Source: Kordiimonadales bacterium IMCC3096 (GTDB lineage Bacteria; Pseudomonadota; Alphaproteobacteria; Minwuiales; Minwuiaceae). From it: DNA of 64,000 nucleotides. The translations under genes were made by a program, and so were the position numbers. Location: NCBI GenBank assembly GCA_016865035.1, contig CP018227.1:3563501-3627500 (forward strand), given 5' to 3'. The notes beneath the pieces were generated by a model that saw only the letters and a program-made list of their open reading frames with translations, was not told the origin of the DNA and made no database searches. This document shows, in pieces, positions 53,841 through 62,262 of the stretch; the stretch's first letter is position 1, and each line of letters opens with the position of its first letter.

Positions 53841-54893
53841 TCAGGGCTTGAGAACCTGCCGTCCGCTGACCTTGCCGTCGACCAGATCCTGCAGCGCGGC
53901 GTTGGCTTCCGCCAGCGGGCGCGTGCTGACCGGAATCGGCGGCACCTTTCCGGCACGGACAAGCTCCATCAGTTCCGTCATGTCCTGCAGGTCGCCGACA
54001 TAGGATCCCTCGATGGTGAGCTGGAAGATCGGCATCCGGGGCAGGGCCAGCGGCAACGCCTCGCCATACAGGCCGACGATCACCAGCTTGCCGGTCTTGG
54101 CGAGGCAGTCGAGGCCGAAGGATGCGGTCTCGGGCCGGCCAACGAAGTCGATCACGCCCCGGACGCCGCCGCCCAGCATCTCCTTCAGTTTCTCGGCTGC
54201 CTGCGGCTGGCTGTTGTCAAAGGTCTCGTCCGCACCGGCCTGCCGGGCGACGGAGCGCTTTTCCGGATCGACATCGGCCACGATGACCTTGGCATCTGTC
54301 ACATGTTTCGCCAGCATGACCGCCGACAGGCCCACACCGCCGGCACCGACAATGACGAGGTGGTCCTTCGCCGTCAGGCGGGCATGCTTCTTCAGCGCGC
54401 TGTAGGCGGTCAGACCCGAACAGGCATAGGTGCAGGCCAGATCCACCGGCGTATCGCCATGTTCGAACAGGTAGCGCTTGTCGGGGCAGATCACGTGGGT
54501 GGCATAGCCGCCGTCGCGCCGCGTGCCCAGCGGCCGCGTCGTCAGGCAGTCGATGTCGCGCCCGGTCGCGCAGTGCTCGCATTCACCGCAGCCGATCCAG
54601 GGGTAGACGACATAGGACTTGCCGGGTTCGATGCCCTCGACATCCGGGCCGACGGCCTCCACCACGCCGCCGATCTCGTGGCCCATGGTCATCGGCAGTT
54701 CGACACCCATGTCGGCCAGGCGGGCGAAATTGCCCTGGCCCATGTTGAAGCCGCCCTCGTGCAGGTGCAGGTCGCTGTGACAGACGCCGCAGGAGGTGAC
54801 GCGGATCAGGATCTCGCTGCCTGTCGGCTCGGGTGTGTCGCACTCCCGTTCCTGGAGCGGCTCACCCCATTCGATGATCTGCTGTGCTTTCAT
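53841..54893 (-). CDS. Zinc-dependent alcohol dehydrogenase
   Basis: A 350-residue medium-chain dehydrogenase. The catalytic zinc site is CGVCHSDLHLHEGGF (Cys about 37) with GHEIGGVVEAVG; the structural zinc has four Cys in CGECEHCATGRDIDC. The cofactor loop is VIVGAGGVGLSAVML, followed by an acidic residue in VIVADVDPEK, indicating NAD. Reversible alcohol/aldehyde oxidation. ATG 54893 follows GGGGAGGGACAGTCC. Confidence 0.92.
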   Translation of the reverse strand: MKAQQIIEWGEPLQERECDTPEPTGSEILIRVTSCGVCHSDLHLHEGGFNMGQGNFARLADMGVELPMTMGHEIGGVVEAVGPDVEGIEPGKSYVVYPWIGCGECEHCATGRDIDCLTTRPLGTRRDGGYATHVICPDKRYLFEHGDTPVDLACTYACSGLTAYSALKKHARLTAKDHLVIVGAGGVGLSAVMLAKHVTDAKVIVADVDPEKRSVARQAGADETFDNSQPQAAEKLKEMLGGGVRGVIDFVGRPETASFGLDCLAKTGKLVIVGLYGEALPLALPRMPIFQLTIEGSYVGDLQDMTELMELVRAGKVPPIPVSTRPLAEANAALQDLVDGKVSGRQVLKP

Positions 54894-54923
54894 GGACTGT
54901 CCCTCCCCGGATGACTACCGCAA

Positions 54924-55517
54924 TTACTGCTGACGGTAGCCAACCGGGTTTCGGAAGGGAACCAGGGATCGTGTCATGGTGGGGGAACGGTATTGCAAAG
55001 GCATGGGTATTCGCAGCCTGACGCCGGAAGGCTTATGATCCCCGATTGCCCGAAACAGGCGATTGCCCTTCGATACGATGACGATGTCACCCTCTTGGAT
55101 CCAGTTCCGGAAAATGAACGGCATCTGCACCATGCCCGACCGGGCATCCACGTTGGCGTTGTGGTCGCCCTGCGCCTTGCAGGCTTCGATGATGGCTTCG
55201 CGGTCCGCGAACTTGTCGTCCGACCAGTCGATGTCCTGGAAGCCAAGGAGGGCGTAGCCGCCCTCGATAGCCTCCTCGAAGAGATGAGCGTCTTCTGGAT
55301 TGTTCGCCTTGCCGATCGACATCTTGAAGACTTGGCGGCCTTGAACACGTATCGATTCCTCGTCGGATGCATGCCCACGGCTGGTCTCCGCGCGTTTCGC
55401 GATGCGCCTGAAAATGCCGGGCACCGTCTCCAGACGGAATCCGACCGTGGATGTGTCCTCGCCATCGTCCGCGCCGGTCATCGGCTGTCGGCCCTCGACG
55501 AACTCTTCATCCTGCAA
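54924..55517 (-). pseudogene. Remnant of a McrB-like restriction gene (N-terminal reader domain only)
   Basis: 197 codons from TTG 55517 (ATG 55481 possible). RQVFKMSIGKANNPEDAHLF, GYALLGFQDIDWSDDKF and GDIVIVSKGNRLFRAIG match the DNA-reading N-terminal domain of McrB/AAA-type modification-dependent restriction proteins. After FRAIGD the expected continuation is lost and the frame runs out before the alcohol dehydrogenase; the GTPase domain is missing entirely. Probably the stub of a deleted type IV restriction gene. The domain call is by recall of pattern, so moderate confidence. Confidence 0.5.
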
Positions 55518-55609
55518 AAATCGTCAGGGTTAGCCGTCCAAATTCATATCAATCACTTCCTTTGCCAGACTTTAGTTTTTTTGACCTATTTCGCTCTACT
55601 TAAAGGTGT

Positions 55610-55912
55610 TCAACCACATAAATCACGACTCTCAAGCCATTCATGTTGTCTTGCTAACATGGCCGCCGAAGGAGCGCTTTGTTCCCCCCAAAGGATACCC
55701 ATAATTCGATCGAAAGCGCGCAGCTCGTCATCGCCACATACAGTGGCTTCAGCTTCAGTTAACACACCTGTGCAATCAAAACTTGCCGCCTGAGCTGAAA
55801 ATGAAGCGGCAAATGTGACAAAAGTTACAATGCTACCTACGCCAAGAGTATTTCCCCAATTCAGCGCTGCATACTTTTCCAGGCATTTATCCCCGCATAT
55901 CGCATGGACCAT
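55610..55912 (-). pseudogene. LprI-like (DUF1311) secreted protein, apparently truncated
   Basis: A 100-codon frame. A hydrophobic signal-like stretch (GVGSIVTFVTFAASFSAQA) is followed by SFDCTGVLTEAEATVCGDDE and WLESRDLCG, the Cys pattern of LprI/DUF1311 lysozyme-inhibitor-like domains. The frame stops right after the third Cys, where family members continue with a final Cys-containing helix, so it is probably truncated. The true start is uncertain. AT-rich relative to core genes. Confidence 0.5.
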
Positions 55913-55935
55913 GCGAGAATATGTTCCAGCGCCCT

Positions 55936-57558
55936 CTAGTCCTTAGAGAAGAACATGTCCGCACCGCCGCTCGGATCGAACATCAAACCAAGCAGCATAG
56001 CGCCACAAGTCTCTTCATCATTAGCCAAGGTCCGAATTTTTATAATTTCAAGCTCGCTTAGCTGGTCGAGTTCTCTCGGGCTTAGGTCGTTCTTGGGTGA
56101 TCCAGAAAAACGACTCTTCAAGTAGGATGAAGTAAACTCTCCCAACCGCCCAAAATCAGCACATGCTATTGCTATGTTGTACTTTACCAATACATCTCTC
56201 ACATATTCCTCCCTAGACACAGTAGGAGGTGGGGGGATCATCCTGTTTGCCTTTTCGCTAAAGGCAGCAGCGAACCTACCTTCAAAATCTCTATGATAGA
56301 AAAAACCCTGTAAATAATGTTGTGTTTTCTTGACGCCTGTTAAATTTCCCATCAATTCTTCTATGGATACTTGAACAACCCACTCCTCTCCTTCGAAGTA
56401 AATCTTATCATCATGAAGATCTATGAGTTTTACCGGCATCTCCTCTATCCTCGAAAATTTTGTTAACTTGGTGATCCCAATGCTCGGTTGAAAGCGCTCC
56501 ATTTTAGAGATTTCACCTGAAACAAGAACGCGATCACCAGGAAAAAGGCTCCGATCTTTGAGCGCTGGAAAAGTGACACGAACTCTTATTGCCTCCTCAG
56601 GCCTACCAGAGGCCCTATCTTCCTGATGGATCCACTGAAAATAGCATGCATCGTAGTAATAATCGCCTTCCGCCCAAATGCACTCAAAATCGTCGAAGGT
56701 GATTTTTGGAAATTTCATGTATAAGATGCCGCCAGTGCAATCCTCATTGAGTGCGCCCGGCAATGTTGTTGGGCCAAGGGTTATTCGCCTTCCGTTATAA
56801 TCGCACTGGAAGTTATCCGGGTATTTTCGAAAGGCTTCACGCCCCTCACGCAGGAGTTCTGAGTCGACATCGCTGCGGTAGGTGTTAATATAACGCTCCA
56901 CCACATCAAAAGCTGATGCGTACTCATACCACTTATTCCACATCACTTTATCAAAGTGATTTTCATTGGTGTTCGTTAACCAGAAACCCCAATCTGTGGT
57001 TTTGATTTCACTCTGGCCAAGATTTCGATCTACTGCGCCTACTTCGCTTTGTCCCGTGAATTGCACAGAAGGAGCCTTGGAGCGCGGTTCAAAATCGATT
57101 GAGACATCGCAATAATCATCCATCTTCAGGACGCTAGCCGTAAAGCCCATTAGTGAAAACGCAAGTTCGCGCTCCTCGCCGACTTCATTTGTTGCAACCA
57201 CGACTGCGTTGCTCCCAGCGCGCATGTCAGAAAAAATCTCTGGACGTCTTTCGTCCAATGAAACCGCTATGTTGTCAGAGACACTTAAGTCATATTTTTT
57301 ATCGTCGATAAACAGTGTTGCGCTTTGCAGCGCATCAGTTCCGGAAAAAATCAGGTAGTTAATTTGTGAGTTTTCTTTGTCGGTATACACCATCAACGTC
57401 GACCTGCCAGATGCAGTAGCCGCAACGCAAACATGACTTGAGTCGAAGTGAAACTCCCAATCTCCCTTGCCAAATACCTTCTCCAGTGTCTGGGCACTTG
57501 TGGAGTTTGAAATGAGTACGAAGGCAGTAAGAATACAAAGCGTTTTGATAAAGGTCAT
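55936..57558 (-). CDS. Large secreted hypothetical protein
   Basis: A 540-residue protein with a clear signal peptide (MTFIKTLCILTAFVLISNST, cleavage after SAQ). The mature N terminus (GKGDWEFHFDSSHVCVAATA) is a beta-rich stretch slightly like IalB-type proteins; the middle has CDYNGRRITLGPTTL and DDFECIWAEGDYYYDACYF, and PGDRVLVSGEISKM suggests an OB-like domain. No family could be named. ATG 57558 follows CTTGGGGAACATCGG; the frame continues to 57789 but the extra residues are not protein-like. Low GC points to acquisition. It abuts the IS1380-family element. Confidence 0.65.
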   Translation of the reverse strand: MTFIKTLCILTAFVLISNSTSAQTLEKVFGKGDWEFHFDSSHVCVAATASGRSTLMVYTDKENSQINYLIFSGTDALQSATLFIDDKKYDLSVSDNIAVSLDERRPEIFSDMRAGSNAVVVATNEVGEERELAFSLMGFTASVLKMDDYCDVSIDFEPRSKAPSVQFTGQSEVGAVDRNLGQSEIKTTDWGFWLTNTNENHFDKVMWNKWYEYASAFDVVERYINTYRSDVDSELLREGREAFRKYPDNFQCDYNGRRITLGPTTLPGALNEDCTGGILYMKFPKITFDDFECIWAEGDYYYDACYFQWIHQEDRASGRPEEAIRVRVTFPALKDRSLFPGDRVLVSGEISKMERFQPSIGITKLTKFSRIEEMPVKLIDLHDDKIYFEGEEWVVQVSIEELMGNLTGVKKTQHYLQGFFYHRDFEGRFAAAFSEKANRMIPPPPTVSREEYVRDVLVKYNIAIACADFGRLGEFTSSYLKSRFSGSPKNDLSPRELDQLSELEIIKIRTLANDEETCGAMLLGLMFDPSGGADMFFSKD

Positions 57559-57779
57559 CCGATGTTCCCCAAGTGGCATGCTGCCTGACGTGAAAGTTGC
57601 CGAATTTTGCCTGCTGGACAAGCATTTTCCGTCCTGAGCGGCGCCTGCTGCCGGGCCGGCTGCTGAAACAGAGCGGATCAGACCACGAAGTCGCCGTGTT
57701 CTGGCTCGACGGTGATGTTTTTCAGCGCAGCGGGCAGACCTGTCGAGCCGGTTTCGTTCGGTTTCGGCTTGGATAGCTG
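57559..57779. other. Region between secreted protein gene and IS1380 transposase
   Basis: About 220 bases with the left end of the IS1380-type element somewhere inside. GTCCTGA at 57631-57637 reappears inverted at 59190-59196 beyond the transposase start, with a similar ATTT run ahead of both, possibly the terminal inverted repeats. The exact end and target duplication could not be fixed. Confidence 0.3.
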
Positions 57780-59135
57780 TCATGTGCATAGCGGTGGCGC
57801 TCGAAGGCGGCGGATCGCGGCGAGGATGGCGCGGACCATCGGGCCGGTGATGGCCACCTCGGCCAGTTGGAAGGTGATGGCGCGGGCGTGACGGACGACA
57901 CGCGCCCCGATCTTGATCAGCTTCAGTTGCAGGCTGGTCAATGACCAGTCCGCCATGGCCTCAGGCAGCTCGATGCAGCGCAGGAAGGTCGCTAGATTGT
58001 AGGCTAGGGCGTGCAGTTGCAGCCGCACCTCGTTGTCGCGGAACTTCCGGCATGACAGTCGCGTCCAGCGAAAGGCGTGTTTGCCTTCCTTGATGTGCTG
58101 CTCGGCGGTGCCGCGCTGGTTGTAGAACCGCACCACCCAGTCTGGGTCCATCGGCAGGTTGGTGACGATGAAGCCGACACGCGGGAACAGCTCGCCCGGA
58201 TGCCATTCGATCTTGGCGATCACCCGGCGCGGCTTGTCCCAGGATGACGCCTGATACTCGAAGTCTTCGTAGAAGCGCTTCACCTTGGTCTGCGATGGTC
58301 GTCCCACGGGCCGTGTGAACCGATGCGCGATCTTCTCGCGCAGAACAGCGTTGGCAGGCAACCGGATGGCGTAGAAGTACTTCGCTTCTTCCAGCCGCTG
58401 ATAGATCGCGGGGATTGCGTATGCGGCATCGGCCCGAAAGAAGCGGCCGCCAAGGTCGCGCCCGGCGTAGCGGGCGATCACCGGATCGAGGACATCCCGC
58501 CAGCCATCCGCACTGTGGACGTTGCCGTTGCGCAGGGCGCAGCGTTCCAGCATGCCGAACTGGTTGAACAGAAAGTTGGGGTGGTAGCAGGTGCAGTCGA
58601 AATGCCCGTTCCAGGCAGCGCCTTCCTGATCGCCATGGGTGGGGCTGACCGAGCTGTCCATATCCAACACGATATACTTCAGCCCGTTGCGGTCGTGAAA
58701 CCGGTCGATCCATTGGCCGTTCAGGTCGGCCAGCGCTTCCCGGTTCTCGGCCAGTGCCAGCGTCTCTGTCTCAAACCGCCCCATCTGCGAGGCCGACGCC
58801 GCTTGCGCCTCCACGGCCCTGCCGCCAACGACCTGACGCATCACAGGATCGAGGGCTAGGCGATCGGCGTCGTTCACGTCCTCGTATCCGGCCAGTCGTC
58901 CGAACACCGATTGCCGGAACAACCCGTCAAGCCGGTGGAGCGTGTTTTTGCCGCGTCGGGTGTCGCACAATGCTGTTGCCGCCAGAACGGACAGCCCGAG
59001 CGCGTCATCCAGCTCGCGCATCACCAGCAGACCACCGTCCGAACTGATCTGCGCACCACGGAACTCCAGCCGCACACGGCGGTCGAAATCGACCCGATCT
59101 GCCCGCTGCGAGCCCGCACCCTCTGGGTGATCCAT
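57780..59135 (-). CDS. IS1380-family transposase
   Basis: A 451-residue DDE transposase: RLEFRGAQISSDGGLLVMRE, LDMDSSVSPTHGDQEGAAWN, FRADAAYAIPAIY and YNQRGTAEQHIKEGKHAFRW are the family's conserved blocks with the three acidic residues. The frame is intact, so the element may be mobile. ATG 59135 follows GAGGGGCGTG; TTG 59156 is a longer alternative. Single copy in this window; its ends are not resolved. Confidence 0.9.
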   Translation of the reverse strand: MDHPEGAGSQRADRVDFDRRVRLEFRGAQISSDGGLLVMRELDDALGLSVLAATALCDTRRGKNTLHRLDGLFRQSVFGRLAGYEDVNDADRLALDPVMRQVVGGRAVEAQAASASQMGRFETETLALAENREALADLNGQWIDRFHDRNGLKYIVLDMDSSVSPTHGDQEGAAWNGHFDCTCYHPNFLFNQFGMLERCALRNGNVHSADGWRDVLDPVIARYAGRDLGGRFFRADAAYAIPAIYQRLEEAKYFYAIRLPANAVLREKIAHRFTRPVGRPSQTKVKRFYEDFEYQASSWDKPRRVIAKIEWHPGELFPRVGFIVTNLPMDPDWVVRFYNQRGTAEQHIKEGKHAFRWTRLSCRKFRDNEVRLQLHALAYNLATFLRCIELPEAMADWSLTSLQLKLIKIGARVVRHARAITFQLAEVAITGPMVRAILAAIRRLRAPPLCT

Positions 59136-59268
59136 CAAACACGCCCCTCGCCGCAATCAACACTATGATTTATATAAGCAATGTCGAGTTCAGGACAGCG
59201 AAATCACCAAGTTACCTGGGGAATGCGGGATGATCGGGGCATGAGTCTCACCGAGGGGGTTCCAGGAA

Positions 59269-60150
59269 ATGACCTTGTCCAGCACCGGCCCGACATCCCG
59301 GACCTATTTCTCCCAGCGCCTGCGGCTGCATTATGTCGACTGGGGCAATCCGGAGGCGCCGCCGCTGCTGCTTGTCCATGGCGGCCGGGATCACTGCCGC
59401 AACTGGGACTGGGTGGCCGAGCGTTTCCGCGATGACTGGCATGTCATCGCGCCGGACCTGCGTGGTCATGGCGACAGCCAGTGGTCGGCGGACGGCAATT
59501 ATCCCATGAGCAGCTATGTCTATGACCTGGCCCAGCTCATCCACCAGCAGGAACTGGCGCCGGTGACCATCGTGGCGCACTCCCTGGGCGGCAACATCGC
59601 GCTGCGCTACACGGGCATCTACCCGGAAAGCGTCCGCCGGCTTGTCGCTATCGAAGGGCTGGGTCCGTCACCGAAGATCCTGCAGGAGCGGGGGGAGACA
59701 CCATTCGCCGACCGCATGCGCGACTGGGTCGATGAACAGCGCAAGCTGTCAGGCCGGATGCCCCGGCGCTATGCCTCCATCGAGGATGCGTTCCGCCGGA
59801 TGCAGGAGGAGAACAAGCACCTCTCGCCCGAGCAGGCGCGTCACCTGACCGTGCAGGGTGTCATCCAGAACGAGGACGGCACCTATTGCTGGAAGTTCGA
59901 CAACTACGTGCGCACCTGGCCGCCCTATGACATGCCGGGTCGCGCCATCCAGGAGCTCTGGTCCATGATCACCTGCCCGACACTGCTGGTCTACGGCTCC
60001 GAGAGCTGGGCCTCGAACCCGGAAGAGGATGGCCGCCTGAAGCATTTCAACACGGCGGAAGTCGTTTCCTTCGAGGGGGCTGGCCACTGGGTACAGCATG
60101 ACCGCCTGGACGGCTTCTGCGACAGGGTACGGGACTTCATCTCGCTCTAG
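59269..60150 (+). CDS. Alpha/beta hydrolase
   Basis: A 293-residue serine hydrolase. LLLVHGGRDHCRNWD is the oxyanion loop, Ser105 in VAHSLGGNIALRY is the nucleophile, a late acidic residue is in YGSESWASNPEEDG, and the catalytic His in FEGAGHWVQHDRL. Serine, not Asp, so an esterase or C-C hydrolase rather than an epoxide hydrolase. Directly upstream is the IS1380-type element, directly downstream a CoA-transferase, possibly co-transcribed. Substrate unknown. Confidence 0.88.
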   Translation: MTLSSTGPTSRTYFSQRLRLHYVDWGNPEAPPLLLVHGGRDHCRNWDWVAERFRDDWHVIAPDLRGHGDSQWSADGNYPMSSYVYDLAQLIHQQELAPVTIVAHSLGGNIALRYTGIYPESVRRLVAIEGLGPSPKILQERGETPFADRMRDWVDEQRKLSGRMPRRYASIEDAFRRMQEENKHLSPEQARHLTVQGVIQNEDGTYCWKFDNYVRTWPPYDMPGRAIQELWSMITCPTLLVYGSESWASNPEEDGRLKHFNTAEVVSFEGAGHWVQHDRLDGFCDRVRDFISL

Positions 60151-60254
60151 ACTCTGTTGACCGGGGTCGGCAGCCACAGTCTTGCGGGACGGGCCACCCC
60201 TTGCGGGTCCGCATGTTCTTCCTCAGGATACCTGTGTTCTGGGGAGGACAAGAC

Positions 60255-61496
60255 ATGCCTGACGATAGTGGAACAGCAAGCGGGCCGCTGGACGGCATCC
60301 GTGTTCTGGACCTGACGCGCTACGTGTCGGGGCCGCATGCAACGCAGATGATGGGCGATTCCGGCGCTGATGTGGTCAAGATCGAGGGCTTTGCCGGCGA
60401 CGGCATGCGCATGGCCGATACAAAGCTGGGCAAGCCTGACAGCCTGCTCTTCATGACCATCAGCCGGGCCAAGCGCAGTCTGGCCATCGACCTTCGCAAC
60501 GAGGAGGGCCAGGCCGTTCTGCGCGATCTGCTGCGGGAGGCCGATATCCTGGTCGAGAACTTCCGGCCCGGTGTCCTGGAGAAGATGGGCTTCGGCTGGG
60601 ACGTGCTGCAGGAAATCAATCCGCGCCTGATCCTGGTCCGGATCTCGGGGTTCGGCCAGGATGGCCCCTGGGCGGAGCGCGCGTCCTATGACCCGGTCAT
60701 CCAGGCGATCAGCGGAATCCAGTCGCTCACCGGCTCGGCGGATGGACCGCCAACCGTGTGCGGCACCGTCATCACCGACTATCTGGCCGGACTGCATGCC
60801 GTCATTGGCGCGGTATCGGCGCTTCAGGGGCGACAGCGGACGGGCAGGGGACAATGGGTCGATGTCTCCATGCTGGATGCCGCGACCAGTCTGCTGCTGT
60901 CGGCCATTCCGGAGTATCTGATGCAGGGCGTCACGCGGACGCGTCGCGGCAACAAGAACCCCGTCTCGGTCCCTTCCCACTGTTTCGAGTGCGGCGATGG
61001 GCGTCACGTCCACATCACGGCATGGACGGACAGCGAGTTCGCGAAACTGGCACAGGCGATGGAGATGCCGGGACTGACCACCGATCCGCGCTTTGCCGAC
61101 ATGGAAAGCCGGATTGCCAACGATACCGCGATCGAGACCATCATTGCCGACTGGATGAAGTGTTTCGATGCGGCCGAGGTCGAACGCCGCCTGATGGTGG
61201 TCAACCTGCCTGCAGCGCGCGTGGCCACGCTGGACGAGGTCGCGGTCAATCCGCAACTGCAGCACCGGGGACATTTCGTGGAGGTAGAGCATCCGCTGCA
61301 GGGTCGTGTCCCGGTCGCGGGACCGGCCATCCGCTACTCGGACAGTCCGCCAGCTGGGACACCTCGCATCCCGATGCTTGGCGAGCATTCCGAGGAGGTC
61401 CTGCGGGAGTGGCTGAACTACGATCCGGAAAGGATCCGGGCGCTGACTGCGGCGGATGTCATCCGTGGAACCGTGGCCGCCGAACCGGAAGCTTGA
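60255..61496 (+). CDS. CaiB/BaiF CoA-transferase family protein
   Basis: A 413-residue class III CoA-transferase. LDGIRVLDLTRYVSGPHATQ, ADILVENFRPGVLEKMG and RISGFGQDGPWAERASYDP are typical, and Asp175 in VITDYLAGLHAV is at the position of the formyl-CoA transferase nucleophile. Unlike the protein at 1694 it lacks the racemase His/Asp/Glu set, so it is a true acyl-CoA:carboxylate transferase. ATG 60255 follows GGGGAGGACAAGAC. Confidence 0.9.
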   Translation: MPDDSGTASGPLDGIRVLDLTRYVSGPHATQMMGDSGADVVKIEGFAGDGMRMADTKLGKPDSLLFMTISRAKRSLAIDLRNEEGQAVLRDLLREADILVENFRPGVLEKMGFGWDVLQEINPRLILVRISGFGQDGPWAERASYDPVIQAISGIQSLTGSADGPPTVCGTVITDYLAGLHAVIGAVSALQGRQRTGRGQWVDVSMLDAATSLLLSAIPEYLMQGVTRTRRGNKNPVSVPSHCFECGDGRHVHITAWTDSEFAKLAQAMEMPGLTTDPRFADMESRIANDTAIETIIADWMKCFDAAEVERRLMVVNLPAARVATLDEVAVNPQLQHRGHFVEVEHPLQGRVPVAGPAIRYSDSPPAGTPRIPMLGEHSEEVLREWLNYDPERIRALTAADVIRGTVAAEPEA

Positions 61497-61884
61497 GAAA
61501 GGCGGAGCCCTTTCCAGGGATTTGATCCGGCGTGGCAGCATCTGGGGGAGCGTTGCGACGCCGTCGGCGGCTTCACTACCGGCCACGGTCTGCACTTCGA
61601 CGGCGGGTATGCTGTGTGATTGTGGACGAATGGTCAGAAATGGGAGCGGTCACGATCGACGGTGGCTGGACTGCGCAGTAGCGGGTCATCAGGCACACCC
61701 CGCGACCTATCTTTGCCGCTCCGCACCGGTTCCCCGGACGGACGGTATGAAGGACCGCCTGCAGCAGAGAATGTCGGTTGAATCCTGACGGTTTGAATTT
61801 GTCAGAAATCCGGAGGACTGGTACTTAAGGTGAGGTGGCAATTCAGTTTTCCTGTATCCGATCAACGCCCCGTCTGGACGTCTC
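61497..61884. other. 388-base stretch with decayed SDR tails
   Basis: No intact gene. It holds two C-terminal ends of short-chain dehydrogenases (annotated at 61557-61681) and, further on, about 200 bases with no recognised content, including GAGGTGGCAATTCAG near 61835. The ribosome site and promoter of the VOC gene must lie at its right end. Confidence 0.5.
61557..61681 (+). pseudogene. Two SDR C-terminal remnants in tandem
   Basis: Frame 61557-61619 reads GGFTTGHGLHFDGGYAV then stop; a different frame at 61622-61681 reads EMGAVTIDGGWTAQ then stop. Both are classic last strands of short-chain dehydrogenases, the second like 3-hydroxybutyrate dehydrogenase endings. No upstream coding remains, so both are debris of deleted genes. 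Confidence 0.6.
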
Positions 61885-62262
61885 ATGAAAATCACCAGCC
61901 TCGACCATATCGTCCTCAACGCCACGGATGTCGATGCGATCATCGACTTCTACAGCAGTGTGCTGGGCATGGAGCCGCGTGAGGAAGCGCCGGGGAAATG
62001 GTCACTGCATTTCGGCAGCAACAAGATCAGCCTGAACGACGCGAACAATGCCCCGCCGATTGCCAGGGGCAGCGTGCCGGGCAGCGGGAACTACTGCATT
62101 CTGACCGATGTGCCGATGGACGAGATCGTGGCCCATCTCGGGGCGCACGACGTCGCCATCGAAGCGGGACCGGGGGAGCGGATCGGGGCGACAGGCCCCA
62201 TCATGTCGGTCTACTTTCGCGACCCGGACAACAATCTGATCGAGCTCAGCAACCTCATCTGA
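61885..62262 (+). CDS. VOC-superfamily protein (glyoxalase/dioxygenase fold)
   Basis: A 125-residue single-module protein. SLDHIVLNATDVDAIIDFYS is the N-terminal beta-alpha-beta unit with a metal-position His, and YFRDPDNNLIELSNLI supplies the C-terminal Glu ligand. Such proteins are lyases, isomerases or antibiotic-binding proteins; the substrate is not indicated. Its end overlaps the convergent hydantoinase gene by eight bases. Confidence 0.87.
   Translation: MKITSLDHIVLNATDVDAIIDFYSSVLGMEPREEAPGKWSLHFGSNKISLNDANNAPPIARGSVPGSGNYCILTDVPMDEIVAHLGAHDVAIEAGPGERIGATGPIMSVYFRDPDNNLIELSNLI

Noticed and set aside
57559-59250. Precise ends of the IS1380-type element
   Set aside because: Only a 7-base inverted match (GTCCTGA) with weak flanking similarity was found, and no 4-base duplication could be confirmed by eye.
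61820-61860. GAGGTGGCAATTCAG as a solo IS3 end
   Set aside because: Resembles AGAGGTGGCCCGAC only over about eight bases and has no partner end or duplication nearby.
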